Part shown: positions 16,586 through 29,686 of the stretch, in pieces
Position numbering within the stretch: the first letter of the stretch is position 1
Layout of the letters: every line of letters starts with the position of its first letter
From: Verrucomicrobiota bacterium
GTDB taxonomy: Bacteria > Chlamydiota > Chlamydiia > Chlamydiales > Rhabdochlamydiaceae
Assembly (NCBI GenBank): GCA_018240065.1
Contig: JAFEGH010000006.1
Location: 1-64,000 of the forward strand
Length of the DNA: 64,000 nt
Direction of reading: 5' to 3'
Notes under the pieces: model-generated
Told to the model about the DNA's origin: nothing
Seen by the model: only the letters and a program-made list of their open reading frames with translations
Database searches by the model: none
Program-made: the position numbers and the translations under genes

Positions 16586-18277
16586 TTACTTAACATTTGC
16601 CACTCTGTTCATCGCGTCAACTAGCCTCAAGAGGTTCTCGAAGGCGTTGTTTTTGCCCCATACTATCGGGTCGCGGGTCTCAGGGCGTCCTGCAAGTTCG
16701 TAAATCTGCTCGTAGACCATTTTTTTTTCATTTTGCGAAAGGCCTTCGAACTTTGCGCTGATAGCCTCTCTGACTGCGCGATAGAAAACAGCTTTACTGT
16801 CAAAAACGTGATGCTCGCCCCATTGGGGATCTGTCGACTCTGAACCGGATACTTGGTAGACCATCGCATAAATCAGATTCCTATCCTGGGGGTCAAGCTC
16901 TGAAAATCTCTGCTGAATTTCCTCCAGTCCGACATTTTTTTGCGCCATGAACTGAATGAAATTTGAGAGCGCAGATTTGCATTTGTATGTTTTGAATTCC
17001 TCTTGTTTATCTAGTATATTTGGATTGAAATGACGGGTGTTATTTTGCTTATCGATGCACATGAAAAATATTGAGTTTCTATCAATAGTTATAAATGCTT
17101 TAAGCTTTGCAAGCCCCGACACGTCTGTAATTAGGTTCTTGTTAATTTGAAGCATAACAAGCTGAGAGAGTTTCCCAAGTGCAGAGGTGTCTGTTATTTG
17201 GTTTATAGAAAGCCGAAGATCAGATAACTGAGAAAGGTTCCCAAGCGCAGAGACGTCTGATATCCGGTTGTCATTGAGGTCAAGGCAGTTTAGGTGAGAA
17301 AGGTTTCCAAGCGCAGAGACGTCTGCTATCTGGTTGTGATTAAGCCAAAGTTGCTGTAGCTGAGAAAGGTTCTCAAGGGCAGAGACGTCTGCTATCTGGT
17401 TGTCATTAAGAAAAAGTTGCTGTAGTTGAGTCAGGTTCCTAAGGGCTGAGATGTCTGTTATCTGGTTTTGAGCCAGGTTAAGCACTCTTAGCTCAACTAG
17501 GTTCCCAAGTGCAGAGACGTCTGTAATTTGGTTATTAGAAAGCTTAAGGCATCTTAGCTGAGTACAGTTTCCAAGTGCTGAGACGTCTATTATCTGGTTT
17601 TGAATCAGGTTAAGCTCTCTTAGCTCAGCGAGGTTCGCAAGGGCTGAGATATCTCTTATCTGGTTGCTAGAAAGCTCAAGGGTCTGTAGTTGCAAGAGGT
17701 TTTGAAGAGCTGAGACATCTGTTATCTTGTTTTGAGCCAGGTCAAGTTTTTGTAGTTGGCCGAGGTTCTTAAGGGGTGAGACGTCTGTAATATTGTTATT
17801 ATATAGGTCTAGCTCCCTTAGCTGAGTACATTTTGTGATTTGGGGAGGGATTGTTTTTATTCCAAGATTTGAAAGATTTAGGTTTGCAATTTGATTTAAT
17901 CGATCCGCATTGGCCGGATCATCAAACCAGGCTTTAATCTCGGCTAAGGTTTGTGGAGGAGGATTTCCATGGAAATTTAACTGCCCTGATAGAGGACCCC
18001 ACATTTTTAAAAGAGCGTCGTCTTCGAGAGCCTGCTGAACTCTTTGCGCCACCCCAGATTCATGGGATGAGACGTGTGTATAAACACAAACCCGTGACCA
18101 TCGCACGCCGTTTGCCGCAGCTTCTTGGGGGGTGTTGCCTGTGGCTACAAAGTTCCCGATACGCCCTATTACATTTGGAGGCAATTGCAAGAGTCCACCG
18201 GCAGGCGCGTCTTGGTCCTGGGGTCTATATTGACCATCTGGACGTGGGCGGATGGCTGTACATGGTCTGATTGACAT
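16586..18277 (-). CDS. leucine-rich-repeat protein with F-box-like N-terminus, full-length paralog
   Basis: The 563-residue protein is clearly homologous over its first 150 residues to the 288-residue neighbour. Order: polar leader; F-box-like segment (LPPNVIGRIGNFVA ... WSRVCVYTHV); linker ending in an ADRLNQIANLNLSN cap; about twelve 22-residue internalin-type LRRs; then a C-terminal domain containing two copies of a roughly 36-residue unit (FSELDPQDRNLIYAMVYQVS and FEGLSQNEKKMVYEQIYELA, each followed by a D-P-x(1-2)-W-G segment). LRRs bind proteins; F-box plus LRR is a eukaryotic E3-ligase adaptor design used by some intracellular bacteria. Tandem with the shorter copy (68-bp gap). Confidence 0.78.
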   Translation of the reverse strand: MSIRPCTAIRPRPDGQYRPQDQDAPAGGLLQLPPNVIGRIGNFVATGNTPQEAAANGVRWSRVCVYTHVSSHESGVAQRVQQALEDDALLKMWGPLSGQLNFHGNPPPQTLAEIKAWFDDPANADRLNQIANLNLSNLGIKTIPPQITKCTQLRELDLYNNNITDVSPLKNLGQLQKLDLAQNKITDVSALQNLLQLQTLELSSNQIRDISALANLAELRELNLIQNQIIDVSALGNCTQLRCLKLSNNQITDVSALGNLVELRVLNLAQNQITDISALRNLTQLQQLFLNDNQIADVSALENLSQLQQLWLNHNQIADVSALGNLSHLNCLDLNDNRISDVSALGNLSQLSDLRLSINQITDTSALGKLSQLVMLQINKNLITDVSGLAKLKAFITIDRNSIFFMCIDKQNNTRHFNPNILDKQEEFKTYKCKSALSNFIQFMAQKNVGLEEIQQRFSELDPQDRNLIYAMVYQVSGSESTDPQWGEHHVFDSKAVFYRAVREAISAKFEGLSQNEKKMVYEQIYELAGRPETRDPIVWGKNNAFENLLRLVDAMNRVANVK

Positions 18278-18734
18278 TTTGTGCCTATTGTTCTGTTAAT
18301 TTTTGATTTACTTTGCGTTTAATTATATAATCTTTATATTAAGAAATTGTAAAGTTGTAATAAGGAATTTATAAATATATAAGTTGTTTGCTGTTAACGT
18401 GTTAAGTTTAAAAAATTTATTTCGTAAAACACGCATGTGTTTTAATGTGAGTGGTTTGAGTAAACTAGTAAATATTTCAATTTTTAAATTCTATAAATAT
18501 TCCTAACATTAATATAATGAACTGGTTATGTGTTTAATTATTTTATTTACGATTTAATTTTTTTCAAAAATTTATATGAATTATAAGTGAAATGTTAAAT
18601 TAGAGGGCTCTAACGTCTGCACTCATTCATCTGAAGCAGAGTTTCGAGTAGAGCAAGGATATCTGAGTTTTCGCGTCCGGGGAACCTAACTTGAAAGCTA
18701 AAACACCTTAATGAGACGGGGCTAAAGGCCAGGA

Positions 18735-18986
18735 TTGATTGGCGGGGCTCTTTTAGGGCCTCTGAAATTTGGCCCAAGCAATAGGGGGGATCTAATTAGA
18801 ATTTACCGCAAGCTTGAAAAAGCTGGAGGTATAGGCAATTGGATCAAGGTCGCAGGGCTGGTTAAATCAGATTGGTTTATATCTGCGCAGAGGCAAAACC
18901 CCCTATTGAATAAACCTGAATTGAGGGGGCCGATCATCGAGGGTATCCTGGATAGTGTTTTTAGAAGGTCATATAGGGAATGTTAA
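18735..18986 (+). pseudogene. possible gene remnant (83 codons)
   Basis: The frame reads through GPLKFGPSNRGDLIRIYRKL and ends SVFRRSYREC. It has a protein-like amino-acid balance but no ATG, no Shine-Dalgarno and no family I recognise. It may be the surviving piece of a longer gene or chance. Confidence 0.25.
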
Positions 18987-19430
18987 ATAACGACTTTTGC
19001 GCATCTGGATCTTGCAATAACCTAATGTTTCAAATGGCAGAGTAGGTGCTTGCTCTATTTTGGATTCGCAAGGTTTGCTCTCAAAGAGTTTCGAGGGTTT
19101 TGTTGTCGAACAGTTAGAGTTTCGGATTGTTTTTTGGCAACGCGCAAGTAGGGGGTAACCAAAAAAAACAAAAAGCCACACTCACACTGGGGGCCATGTG
19201 TATTAGCTTATCTTTTGGCATCTGAGCAAAGCGTTAATTTTATTTTTTAAATCGGCTGTTGCAAGTGATTTTGCACGCAAACTGAATTGTTGCTAATAAC
19301 TGATTTTAAATGGTTTGTTGTGTGATTTCTGGTTTAGAGGCGGTGTTTTTTTTATTAGAGGGAGCTTCTTCAAGGGCAATTGTGTAAAACCCTAATAAAC
19401 AGATGGCTTTAGCTTTTCTCATTTTTTGAA

Positions 19431-19436
19431 TATAAT
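19431..19436 (+). promoter_or_regulatory. candidate -10 box of mtaB
   Basis: TATAAT preceded by TTTTTTGAA; the -35 region (TTAGCT at 19409) is weak. It lies 112 bases before the GTG start of mtaB. Confidence 0.35.
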
Positions 19437-19547
19437 CGCTCGGCAATAGAGGTCCTCGATCGTGCTTTGGCTAGAGTTTCCCACTAGGTAAAAATGGGAC
19501 TCTCCTATCCAACCTAAGCTTGAATCAAGGCCCGTAATTAGGACATT

Positions 19548-20825
19548 GTGCAAAAGCAAAAAAAATTTAAGGTCGTGACTCTTGGCTGCAGGACCAATCA
19601 GTACGAGTCGCAGGCTTATGCAGATCAGTTGCGCCAGCTGGGCTATTCACAGGTAGAGGAGGGGGATCAGGCAGATCTTTGCATTGTGAACACCTGCACT
19701 GTGACCGAATCTGCTGACAGTTCCAGCCGCCATCAGATCCGCAATTTGTCCCGGGCTAACCCCGGCGCCCGGATCGTCGTGACGGGATGTCTTGCAGAGC
19801 GGGCTCCTGAAGAACTCGTCAATCTGCCCGGCGTCGAGCTTGTCGTTTCCAATAAAGACAAAGAAAAACTGATCAACCTGGCGCTTCCTGACGAAGAGAT
19901 CCCTGAGTTCGAGATCCAGCAGTTCGAGGCCCATACGCGCGCCTTTGTGAAGGTTCAGGATGGCTGCAACTCTTTCTGCACTTATTGCATCATTCCTTAT
20001 GTCCGCGGGCGCTCCCGTTCGAGACGCCTGGAAGAGATTCTTGATGAAGTGAGGGGACTCATCCGCAATGGCTACAAGGAAGTGGTCCTGACAGGGATCA
20101 ATATCGGCGATTTCGATGGCGCTCCGAGCGAAGGAGAGAAACCTGTCAGATTGGCTGAACTTGTGAGGGCTGTCGATGCACTAGAAGGGTTGAAGAGGCT
20201 ACGCGTTTCATCGATTGATCCCGATGAGGTCGATGATGAACTTGCCGATGCGATTTTAAATGGAAAGAACACCTGTCCCTCAGTGCACGTCGTGCTCCAG
20301 TCGGGATCGAATGTCGTTTTGAAAAGGATGAACCGCAAATATACTCGCGAGATCTTCCTTGAAACGGTTGAGAAGCTGCGTGCCGCTCGCCCTGATTTTA
20401 CTTTTACCACTGATATCATCGTCGGTTTTCCTGGAGAGAGCGAGCGCGATTTCGAGGACACTCTGGAAATAATGGACAAAGTGCGCTTTGCTAAAGTGCA
20501 TATGTTTCCCTATAGCGTCCGCAAACGGACGCGCGCGGCTCTTTACCCCAACAAAATTCCTCCTGAAGTGATCCAGGAGCGCAAACAGCGTCTGCTGAGG
20601 CTTGCTGAGCAGCACGCCTTCGAGCTCAGACAGATGTATGTGGGCCAGAAAAGATGGGTTCTTTTTGAAAACGATGAAGGAAATAAAAACGGGCTTGCCA
20701 GCGGGCACACCGATCACTTTTTATCTGTTGTCGTCGAAAGCAAAGAGATCCAGGCCAATGACCTTATCGAAATAGAATTGATTGATAACCAACCTGAAGC
20801 ATTAATTGGAAAAATCATCTCATGA
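19548..20825 (+). CDS. mtaB: tRNA threonylcarbamoyladenosine methylthiotransferase MtaB
   Basis: A radical-SAM methylthiotransferase that converts t6A to ms2t6A at tRNA position 37. The 425-residue protein has the N-terminal UPF0004 domain (TLGCRTNQYES, NTCTVTESAD, VTGCLAERAP supplying three cluster cysteines), the radical-SAM CxxxCxxC (CNSFCTYCIIPY) and a C-terminal TRAM-like part. GCRTN and the CTVT segment fit MtaB rather than MiaB; miaB itself is present at 31446. The start is a GTG preceded by AGGAC. The stop overlaps the next gene by four bases. Confidence 0.93.
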   Translation: MQKQKKFKVVTLGCRTNQYESQAYADQLRQLGYSQVEEGDQADLCIVNTCTVTESADSSSRHQIRNLSRANPGARIVVTGCLAERAPEELVNLPGVELVVSNKDKEKLINLALPDEEIPEFEIQQFEAHTRAFVKVQDGCNSFCTYCIIPYVRGRSRSRRLEEILDEVRGLIRNGYKEVVLTGINIGDFDGAPSEGEKPVRLAELVRAVDALEGLKRLRVSSIDPDEVDDELADAILNGKNTCPSVHVVLQSGSNVVLKRMNRKYTREIFLETVEKLRAARPDFTFTTDIIVGFPGESERDFEDTLEIMDKVRFAKVHMFPYSVRKRTRAALYPNKIPPEVIQERKQRLLRLAEQHAFELRQMYVGQKRWVLFENDEGNKNGLASGHTDHFLSVVVESKEIQANDLIEIELIDNQPEALIGKIIS

Positions 20826-21928
20826 AGATTACCATCGCAGAGCGCCTTCACCCTTTTTCCCATGAAGCCGGAACGCAATTTCTTCTTCCTCATTCGTCAC
20901 TCTGTGTTCAGATCTTTCCGACGCGACTCTGTTTTTCTGACCTCGAAGGAAAGCTGGAGTCCTTTTTCATCGCTTTTGATTTTAAGGGGCCGCTCAGCGA
21001 GTTCACTGCGGAACTTGACCTTGAGCATGGCACTCTAAAAGTGTTCGGCCAGACAAGGCTGGGCTATATGCGATATCTAATCTGCGCCAAGGACGACGGC
21101 GTCTGGCTCACGATGGAGAGAATTCCGGAAGATCAACTATTCTGCCGCCGCTCTTTTCCTCCTGAACAGATGACACTGGCCAAAGGGGAGAGCATGCTGA
21201 TCTGTCTTCCTCTGAAAAGGCAGAGTAAGGGGACGGGGGAGGAGAGGCTCTCTTTGGGCATTCACAAGTCTCAGGATTGGGACCAGCTTAGGCGCCGCCT
21301 TGATCTCAAGGAGATCTTTCCTCACTGGCTAAAGTTAGCAGCGCTTGTTCCGCCGAGAGGGGATCTTGTGAGAGAAACAGCGGGGAACTTCAGTCTTCTG
21401 GCTATTTGCCGTCAAAAAATTCAGCAGGGCGACAAAGAGACTGTCTGCGAGGCATTTGAGAACCTGTTCCGCGCCGCATTCGCCGGGGTGCTTGTGCCAA
21501 GGGTCATGGACTCCGACTATCAGGGGATCGTCGAGGAGGGAAAAAATCCCTGTGATCCAATTTCTCCGCTGCCTCTTCTCACAGAAGCCGCAAGATGCAT
21601 CCGCTCTCTATTCTTTCAGGAAAGCGATGGGGAGATCTCTCTTTTGCCTTGCCTTCCCTCCCCGTTTCATTGCGGGCGCATGGTCGGCATCAGAACTTTA
21701 AATGATCAGGTGATCCATTTCGAGTGGACCAAGAAGTGTTTGAGATCCGTTGTTATCGAATCCGGGCCGGCGGGCGAGGTTGCCTTGGCTCTGCCCAAAG
21801 GGATCCGCTCTTTCCGTATGACAAGCGGACGCAGGATGATGAAAAAAATCCTTATCGATGCTCAAAGAAAAACGGTCCTGTCCCTGGAAGAGGGCAAGAC
21901 CGTTTGCCTAGACCGGTTCGAACATTAA
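20822..21928 (+). CDS. hypothetical protein with GH95-like C-terminal segment (368 aa)
   Basis: Translationally coupled to mtaB by an ATGA overlap. I do not recognise the whole protein. The segment EISLLPCLPSPFHCGRMVGI, followed by a beta-rich stretch with FEWTKKCLRSVVIES, resembles the C-terminal beta-sandwich of GH95-type alpha-L-fucosidases (LLPALP...G.V.GL.ARGGF.VD..W), so the protein may be a degenerate or distant carbohydrate-active enzyme. The N-terminal half is also beta-rich. No signal peptide. The 3' end overlaps the convergent glgA-like gene by four bases. Low confidence in function. Confidence 0.65.
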   Translation: MKITIAERLHPFSHEAGTQFLLPHSSLCVQIFPTRLCFSDLEGKLESFFIAFDFKGPLSEFTAELDLEHGTLKVFGQTRLGYMRYLICAKDDGVWLTMERIPEDQLFCRRSFPPEQMTLAKGESMLICLPLKRQSKGTGEERLSLGIHKSQDWDQLRRRLDLKEIFPHWLKLAALVPPRGDLVRETAGNFSLLAICRQKIQQGDKETVCEAFENLFRAAFAGVLVPRVMDSDYQGIVEEGKNPCDPISPLPLLTEAARCIRSLFFQESDGEISLLPCLPSPFHCGRMVGIRTLNDQVIHFEWTKKCLRSVVIESGPAGEVALALPKGIRSFRMTSGRRMMKKILIDAQRKTVLSLEEGKTVCLDRFEH

Positions 21929-24900
21929 ACAAGGCTTAAAGGGTGAACATCCATAGGGATGACGCCTCTAAGGCTGCGATTGCGCAAGCTTTTGGCATAA
22001 ACTCGCTTCATGCGATCGATTGGACTTAATGAGCCGTCGAATGTCTTATCCCAGGAAGAGTTGGCGGCGTTTCTCATGATGACGCGCTTTTGCGCTACGC
22101 TCTGATCGCGCGCTTCCGGATCATCTCCGTAAAGGGCATCGAGTTTCTCCTGGTTTCTCTCGGCCGCTTCCTGAACAGTTTTCTGTATCTCGATATCCTG
22201 TTGCTCTGATTGCCAATCAGGAATTCTTGGAAACAGATACCCGTTTTGGTTTGGCCCGCTTGTAATGATCGTGTTGACAAAGCCGCCTGTCGCAGTCGCT
22301 GCCGTTTCTACTCCCATTCGGTGCATTTCCCCCTGAACGAGTCCGCAAGGCTCGAAAATGGAGGGGAAAATACCCACGTCGACAGCAGCGCGGAGCAGGT
22401 TTCCAAAGCCTTGGACTCCTGTCTTGTCTTCAGGACATGAATTGCCCTGCTGCCAATGGATGCGTCCATCTTTGCGTTTGAAGTCGCGGATAATGCAGAC
22501 TCCTTGATGATCGATCTCCTTGGCATAGGTCTCCATTTCTTTTAAGGCGGCGTCTGCTTTCTCATCGGGTTCAAGGCCGATACAGATGAATTGGGCTCCA
22601 TTTTTGACAGCTTCTTTCATGATGAGGGGAAGTTTGTCGATCCCTTTCTGGTAGGCGTCATAGCGCCCTACATAAAAGAAGATCGGTTTTTTCGGGTCGA
22701 TCTTGCCAAGGTCGTGGTAATTCAAGTACTTCACCAGCTGCTCGCGGATGGCGATGGTCTTTTCTGCCAGATCGGCATCATCGGGACCGTAAGTAAGGTC
22801 GATGGGGTTGCCGGTAACTGGATCAATCCATTTTTTTAGCTGGGCGTCTGTCTTGGGGTTCCATCCATTGGTGTTGCCGTTGACGATCCCGACGACGTTT
22901 CCTTTCGATGCGTTGATGCGTACAGGCCTCTGCATCCCTTTGCCGTAGAGATCGGTTTGGACCTCCTCTGCAAATTTCTCTGAGACGGTCGTGCTCATAT
23001 CCGATTTTTCCACTCCCTCGATGAAGGAGTTGAGCGGGTCGCCGGACAGGCCGATCTCGCGCAGGCTCTCTTGGGTTTCCTGGTAATCGTAGGGGAGCGG
23101 ACAGTTGTTATTATGGAATGTGAAGACAGTGGCAGGCGTCAGACCTTTTTTCCACTCTTCAAAATGGCGCTCCTGGAGAATTTTTGGGACAAGGGCTGTC
23201 TGTGCGTCGTGGACATGGACGAGTTCAACCGGGTTCTTCTCTTTTTGGCTGAATTTCATCACCAGCTCGGCAGCCTCGCTTTGGAAATGGGCCCAGCGGC
23301 GTTTGACTTCCGCATCGGGATTTTGCGAAGATTGTCCATTGTAAATGTTGTTTGGCTTTCCTTCTGCGTTTCGACCGACGTTGAAGAGCTCGTCTTCAAT
23401 GAAATAGCACTTGAATCCATTCACTTTCGCTTTAAAGACCTTATAGGTTTTTCCATTAACTTCGATTTGGTATTTTGCCTTTTCCTTAAGTACGAGGGCT
23501 GAGTTGATCACATCGTACTTCGGCAGGATGATCCGCGTTTTGTCCACGCCATAAGCGCGTGCCATCCCCTCGACGGCAGGAGCCAGTCCGCCCATGTTGA
23601 TGACTCCAGCAAACTCGGCTGCGACCATCGCAACCTGCATGTTCTTTGGAAGTTCTTCGCTTAAACGCGGATCTGATAGCTGACGCGATGCACTGCAGTC
23701 CACGGGGGCCTGAGGAACAGGTAATTCTGATTCAAATTTCTCGACTCCCATCAAGATGTGGTAATCAAGACGTCCATCGAGAGCCTTAAGGTACTGTTCT
23801 ATAATTGAGGGTTGTCCTTGAGTCAGAACAAGCGGGTTTTTTTCGATTGTCTGTTCACCATATCTCCACCAGCCGAACTCGGGATTGTTTCTTCCTCCAT
23901 GCTCCAGCCAGACAAGATTGGAGAGGTCGCTTTGAACAAATTCAGGAAGCTGATGGAAGACTTTAAGACGTGATTGGGTGTCCTGTAATCCATTGAAGTC
24001 TGCTTGCATCGACTGCAATTGCGGTACCAGGCGTCGCAAAAGGACCTTGCTCTTATAGTGGGCCATCAATTGCATCAAGATATCGTTTCCATTTTTGTCC
24101 TTGCAATCCAAGAGCATCTGTGGGGTTTTTTTGAGAACCTCTTCTGTAAAAAAGAGGACTTCCGGCCTATAGCAAGCAATCCATAGAGCTTTTCCCAAGG
24201 CTGCTTTGAGCTCATAGTCAAGACCGTTGAATTTTTCAAATATGAGCTTGTTTCGTTCCGGAGAAACGGGAGAGTTCAGCAGGAAATACAGCTCCTGCAG
24301 TTGATGCACTTTCATCACGTCCCACGCAGTCTCCTGGCTGTCGCCCTGTTGAATTTTGTCCGCTAGCATATAAGCCACTGGAAAATGAAAAGGAGTTTTC
24401 ACTTTTCCTGAAACTTTTTGGAGCCTATGCTCAATGACGCTCAAATCTGAGATTTGTATTAAAAGGAGCTCAGGCGATATTTCGATCATCTTACGAATTT
24501 GATCAGGTGTTAACCCTGAGTGGATTTTTTTCTGAATAATTTCAATGATCTTGTTTTGGCATTCTGGACTTAATTGATTGAATTCCTTCCAAGCGTCCTT
24601 TTGCAGCCCTTTAGTGACAGGCTTTTGATCAGAGGATTGTGCAAGTAATAGAATGTGCTGAAGAGAGTAAAGATGCCCTTTGTCCCGCAGGGAGATAAGT
24701 CTCTTGGACAGATGGGAAAGATAAGAATCCAGAATTAAATTACAGTTCTCATCCCTTAGCTGCAAAAGAATCCGCGGATTGGCCTCCAATGCATTTTCAC
24801 TTGATGGTCCAACGGACAGGTGAAGGTTTTTTTTGATCTCGTCCATCAGTTCCGGAGGAGCAATGTTTATTAGCTTATTAAATAAAGCCTGATCTGAAAT

Positions 24901-25230
24901 GGCAGGATTTCTCAGGTCGGTCAGAAGAGAAGAGATCTTACTGTGGAGCTTGCCGACTTCCTGGGCCTTTTGAAATGCTTTGATTGAATTATTCCAGTTC
25001 GATTTGGTGGGCTCCGCAAGTTGCGATTGTGATGTGGGGACAAGGGTGATCCCTTGCTTGATCAACAGTTCTTCTCCTTTTCTTCTTGCCTGCTTAGTAG
25101 TCGAGATGCTCTCTTCTATGTCCCTGTTCTGATTTGTCACCCGAAGAGAGCTCGTCTCTTGTGTTGAACGAGTCCCGGTGGGGGTGAGGGTAAGGGGTGT
25201 TGTTGTTGAATCTTGTAGATCTATCGACAT
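21925..25230 (-). CDS. GlgA-like glycogen synthase (GT5) with a 500-residue N-terminal extension
   Basis: The C-terminal 570 residues (from about 525) form a GT5 starch/glycogen-synthase fold: start MQVAMVAAEFAGVINMGGLA (M531), HVHDAQTALVPKIL, GRYDAYQKGIDKLP, and the nucleotide-sugar site EPCGLVQGEMHRMG. Classical GlgA uses ADP-glucose to extend alpha-1,4 glucan. Here the Lys of the KxGGL motif is Asn545 (NMGGL). Normal GlgA is about 480 residues; the extra N-terminal half is helical, polar and has two weakly ankyrin-like segments (LQLRDENCNLILDSYL; LDCKDKNGNDILMQLM). No signal peptide. glgB is divergent across 285 AT-rich bases. It may be the housekeeping glycogen synthase or an effector-like paralog. 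Confidence 0.75.
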   Translation of the reverse strand: MSIDLQDSTTTPLTLTPTGTRSTQETSSLRVTNQNRDIEESISTTKQARRKGEELLIKQGITLVPTSQSQLAEPTKSNWNNSIKAFQKAQEVGKLHSKISSLLTDLRNPAISDQALFNKLINIAPPELMDEIKKNLHLSVGPSSENALEANPRILLQLRDENCNLILDSYLSHLSKRLISLRDKGHLYSLQHILLLAQSSDQKPVTKGLQKDAWKEFNQLSPECQNKIIEIIQKKIHSGLTPDQIRKMIEISPELLLIQISDLSVIEHRLQKVSGKVKTPFHFPVAYMLADKIQQGDSQETAWDVMKVHQLQELYFLLNSPVSPERNKLIFEKFNGLDYELKAALGKALWIACYRPEVLFFTEEVLKKTPQMLLDCKDKNGNDILMQLMAHYKSKVLLRRLVPQLQSMQADFNGLQDTQSRLKVFHQLPEFVQSDLSNLVWLEHGGRNNPEFGWWRYGEQTIEKNPLVLTQGQPSIIEQYLKALDGRLDYHILMGVEKFESELPVPQAPVDCSASRQLSDPRLSEELPKNMQVAMVAAEFAGVINMGGLAPAVEGMARAYGVDKTRIILPKYDVINSALVLKEKAKYQIEVNGKTYKVFKAKVNGFKCYFIEDELFNVGRNAEGKPNNIYNGQSSQNPDAEVKRRWAHFQSEAAELVMKFSQKEKNPVELVHVHDAQTALVPKILQERHFEEWKKGLTPATVFTFHNNNCPLPYDYQETQESLREIGLSGDPLNSFIEGVEKSDMSTTVSEKFAEEVQTDLYGKGMQRPVRINASKGNVVGIVNGNTNGWNPKTDAQLKKWIDPVTGNPIDLTYGPDDADLAEKTIAIREQLVKYLNYHDLGKIDPKKPIFFYVGRYDAYQKGIDKLPLIMKEAVKNGAQFICIGLEPDEKADAALKEMETYAKEIDHQGVCIIRDFKRKDGRIHWQQGNSCPEDKTGVQGFGNLLRAAVDVGIFPSIFEPCGLVQGEMHRMGVETAATATGGFVNTIITSGPNQNGYLFPRIPDWQSEQQDIEIQKTVQEAAERNQEKLDALYGDDPEARDQSVAQKRVIMRNAANSSWDKTFDGSLSPIDRMKRVYAKSLRNRSLRGVIPMDVHPLSLV

Positions 25231-25433
25231 AATTACCTTCTTTTATTGTTTTATTATTAATAATTAGAAGTAATTATATTAAATTTTACAATTAACATCA
25301 TTAAAAATTTTAATGCAATATGAATTAGTAAAGAGATGTTGATTATAAGATGTTTAAGAGTTGGATTGATAATTGTTGGAATTGTTATTAAGTAACTTAT
25401 TGTTAGCATTTTAAATCAAAGTTGATCGAATCA

Positions 25434-25462
25434 TTGCCTTCTGGCTTAAAAAAAAATATAAT
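25434..25462 (+). promoter_or_regulatory. candidate sigma-66-type promoter of glgB
   Basis: TTGCCT at 25434-25439 and a perfect TATAAT at 25457-25462 are 17 bases apart, about 54 bases before the GTG start of glgB. Confidence 0.6.
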
Positions 25463-25515
25463 GCGCCAAAACGTCAAAATTGGTTCCTTGGGGTCCAATT
25501 GATCAGGAGGAAGAA

Positions 25516-29677
<4,162 letters not shown>

Positions 29678-29686
29678 AAATGAGGG

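Larger units (their letters stand above)
18278..19547. other. 1.27-kb AT-rich gap with no convincing gene
   Basis: Bases 18290-18600 are extremely AT-rich and hold the presumed promoter of the LRR gene. From 18600 to 19000 the composition rises. A TTG-initiated frame at 18735-18986 (83 codons) has no ribosome-binding site I can defend. The remainder shows only short frames in all directions. Together with the truncated LRR copy this suggests a decayed or accessory region. No tRNA or insertion-sequence ends were seen. Confidence 0.5.

Noticed and set aside
15690..17860. 66-base periodic repeats resembling a CRISPR or minisatellite array
   Set aside because: The period is 22 codons, the frame is open throughout and the translation is a classical leucine-rich repeat. 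Units diverge gradually and have no spacers.
19510..19530. CTTGAATCAAG palindrome, seen again near 60521
   Set aside because: An 11-base palindrome occurring twice in 64 kb may be chance; flanks differ and the positions share no function.
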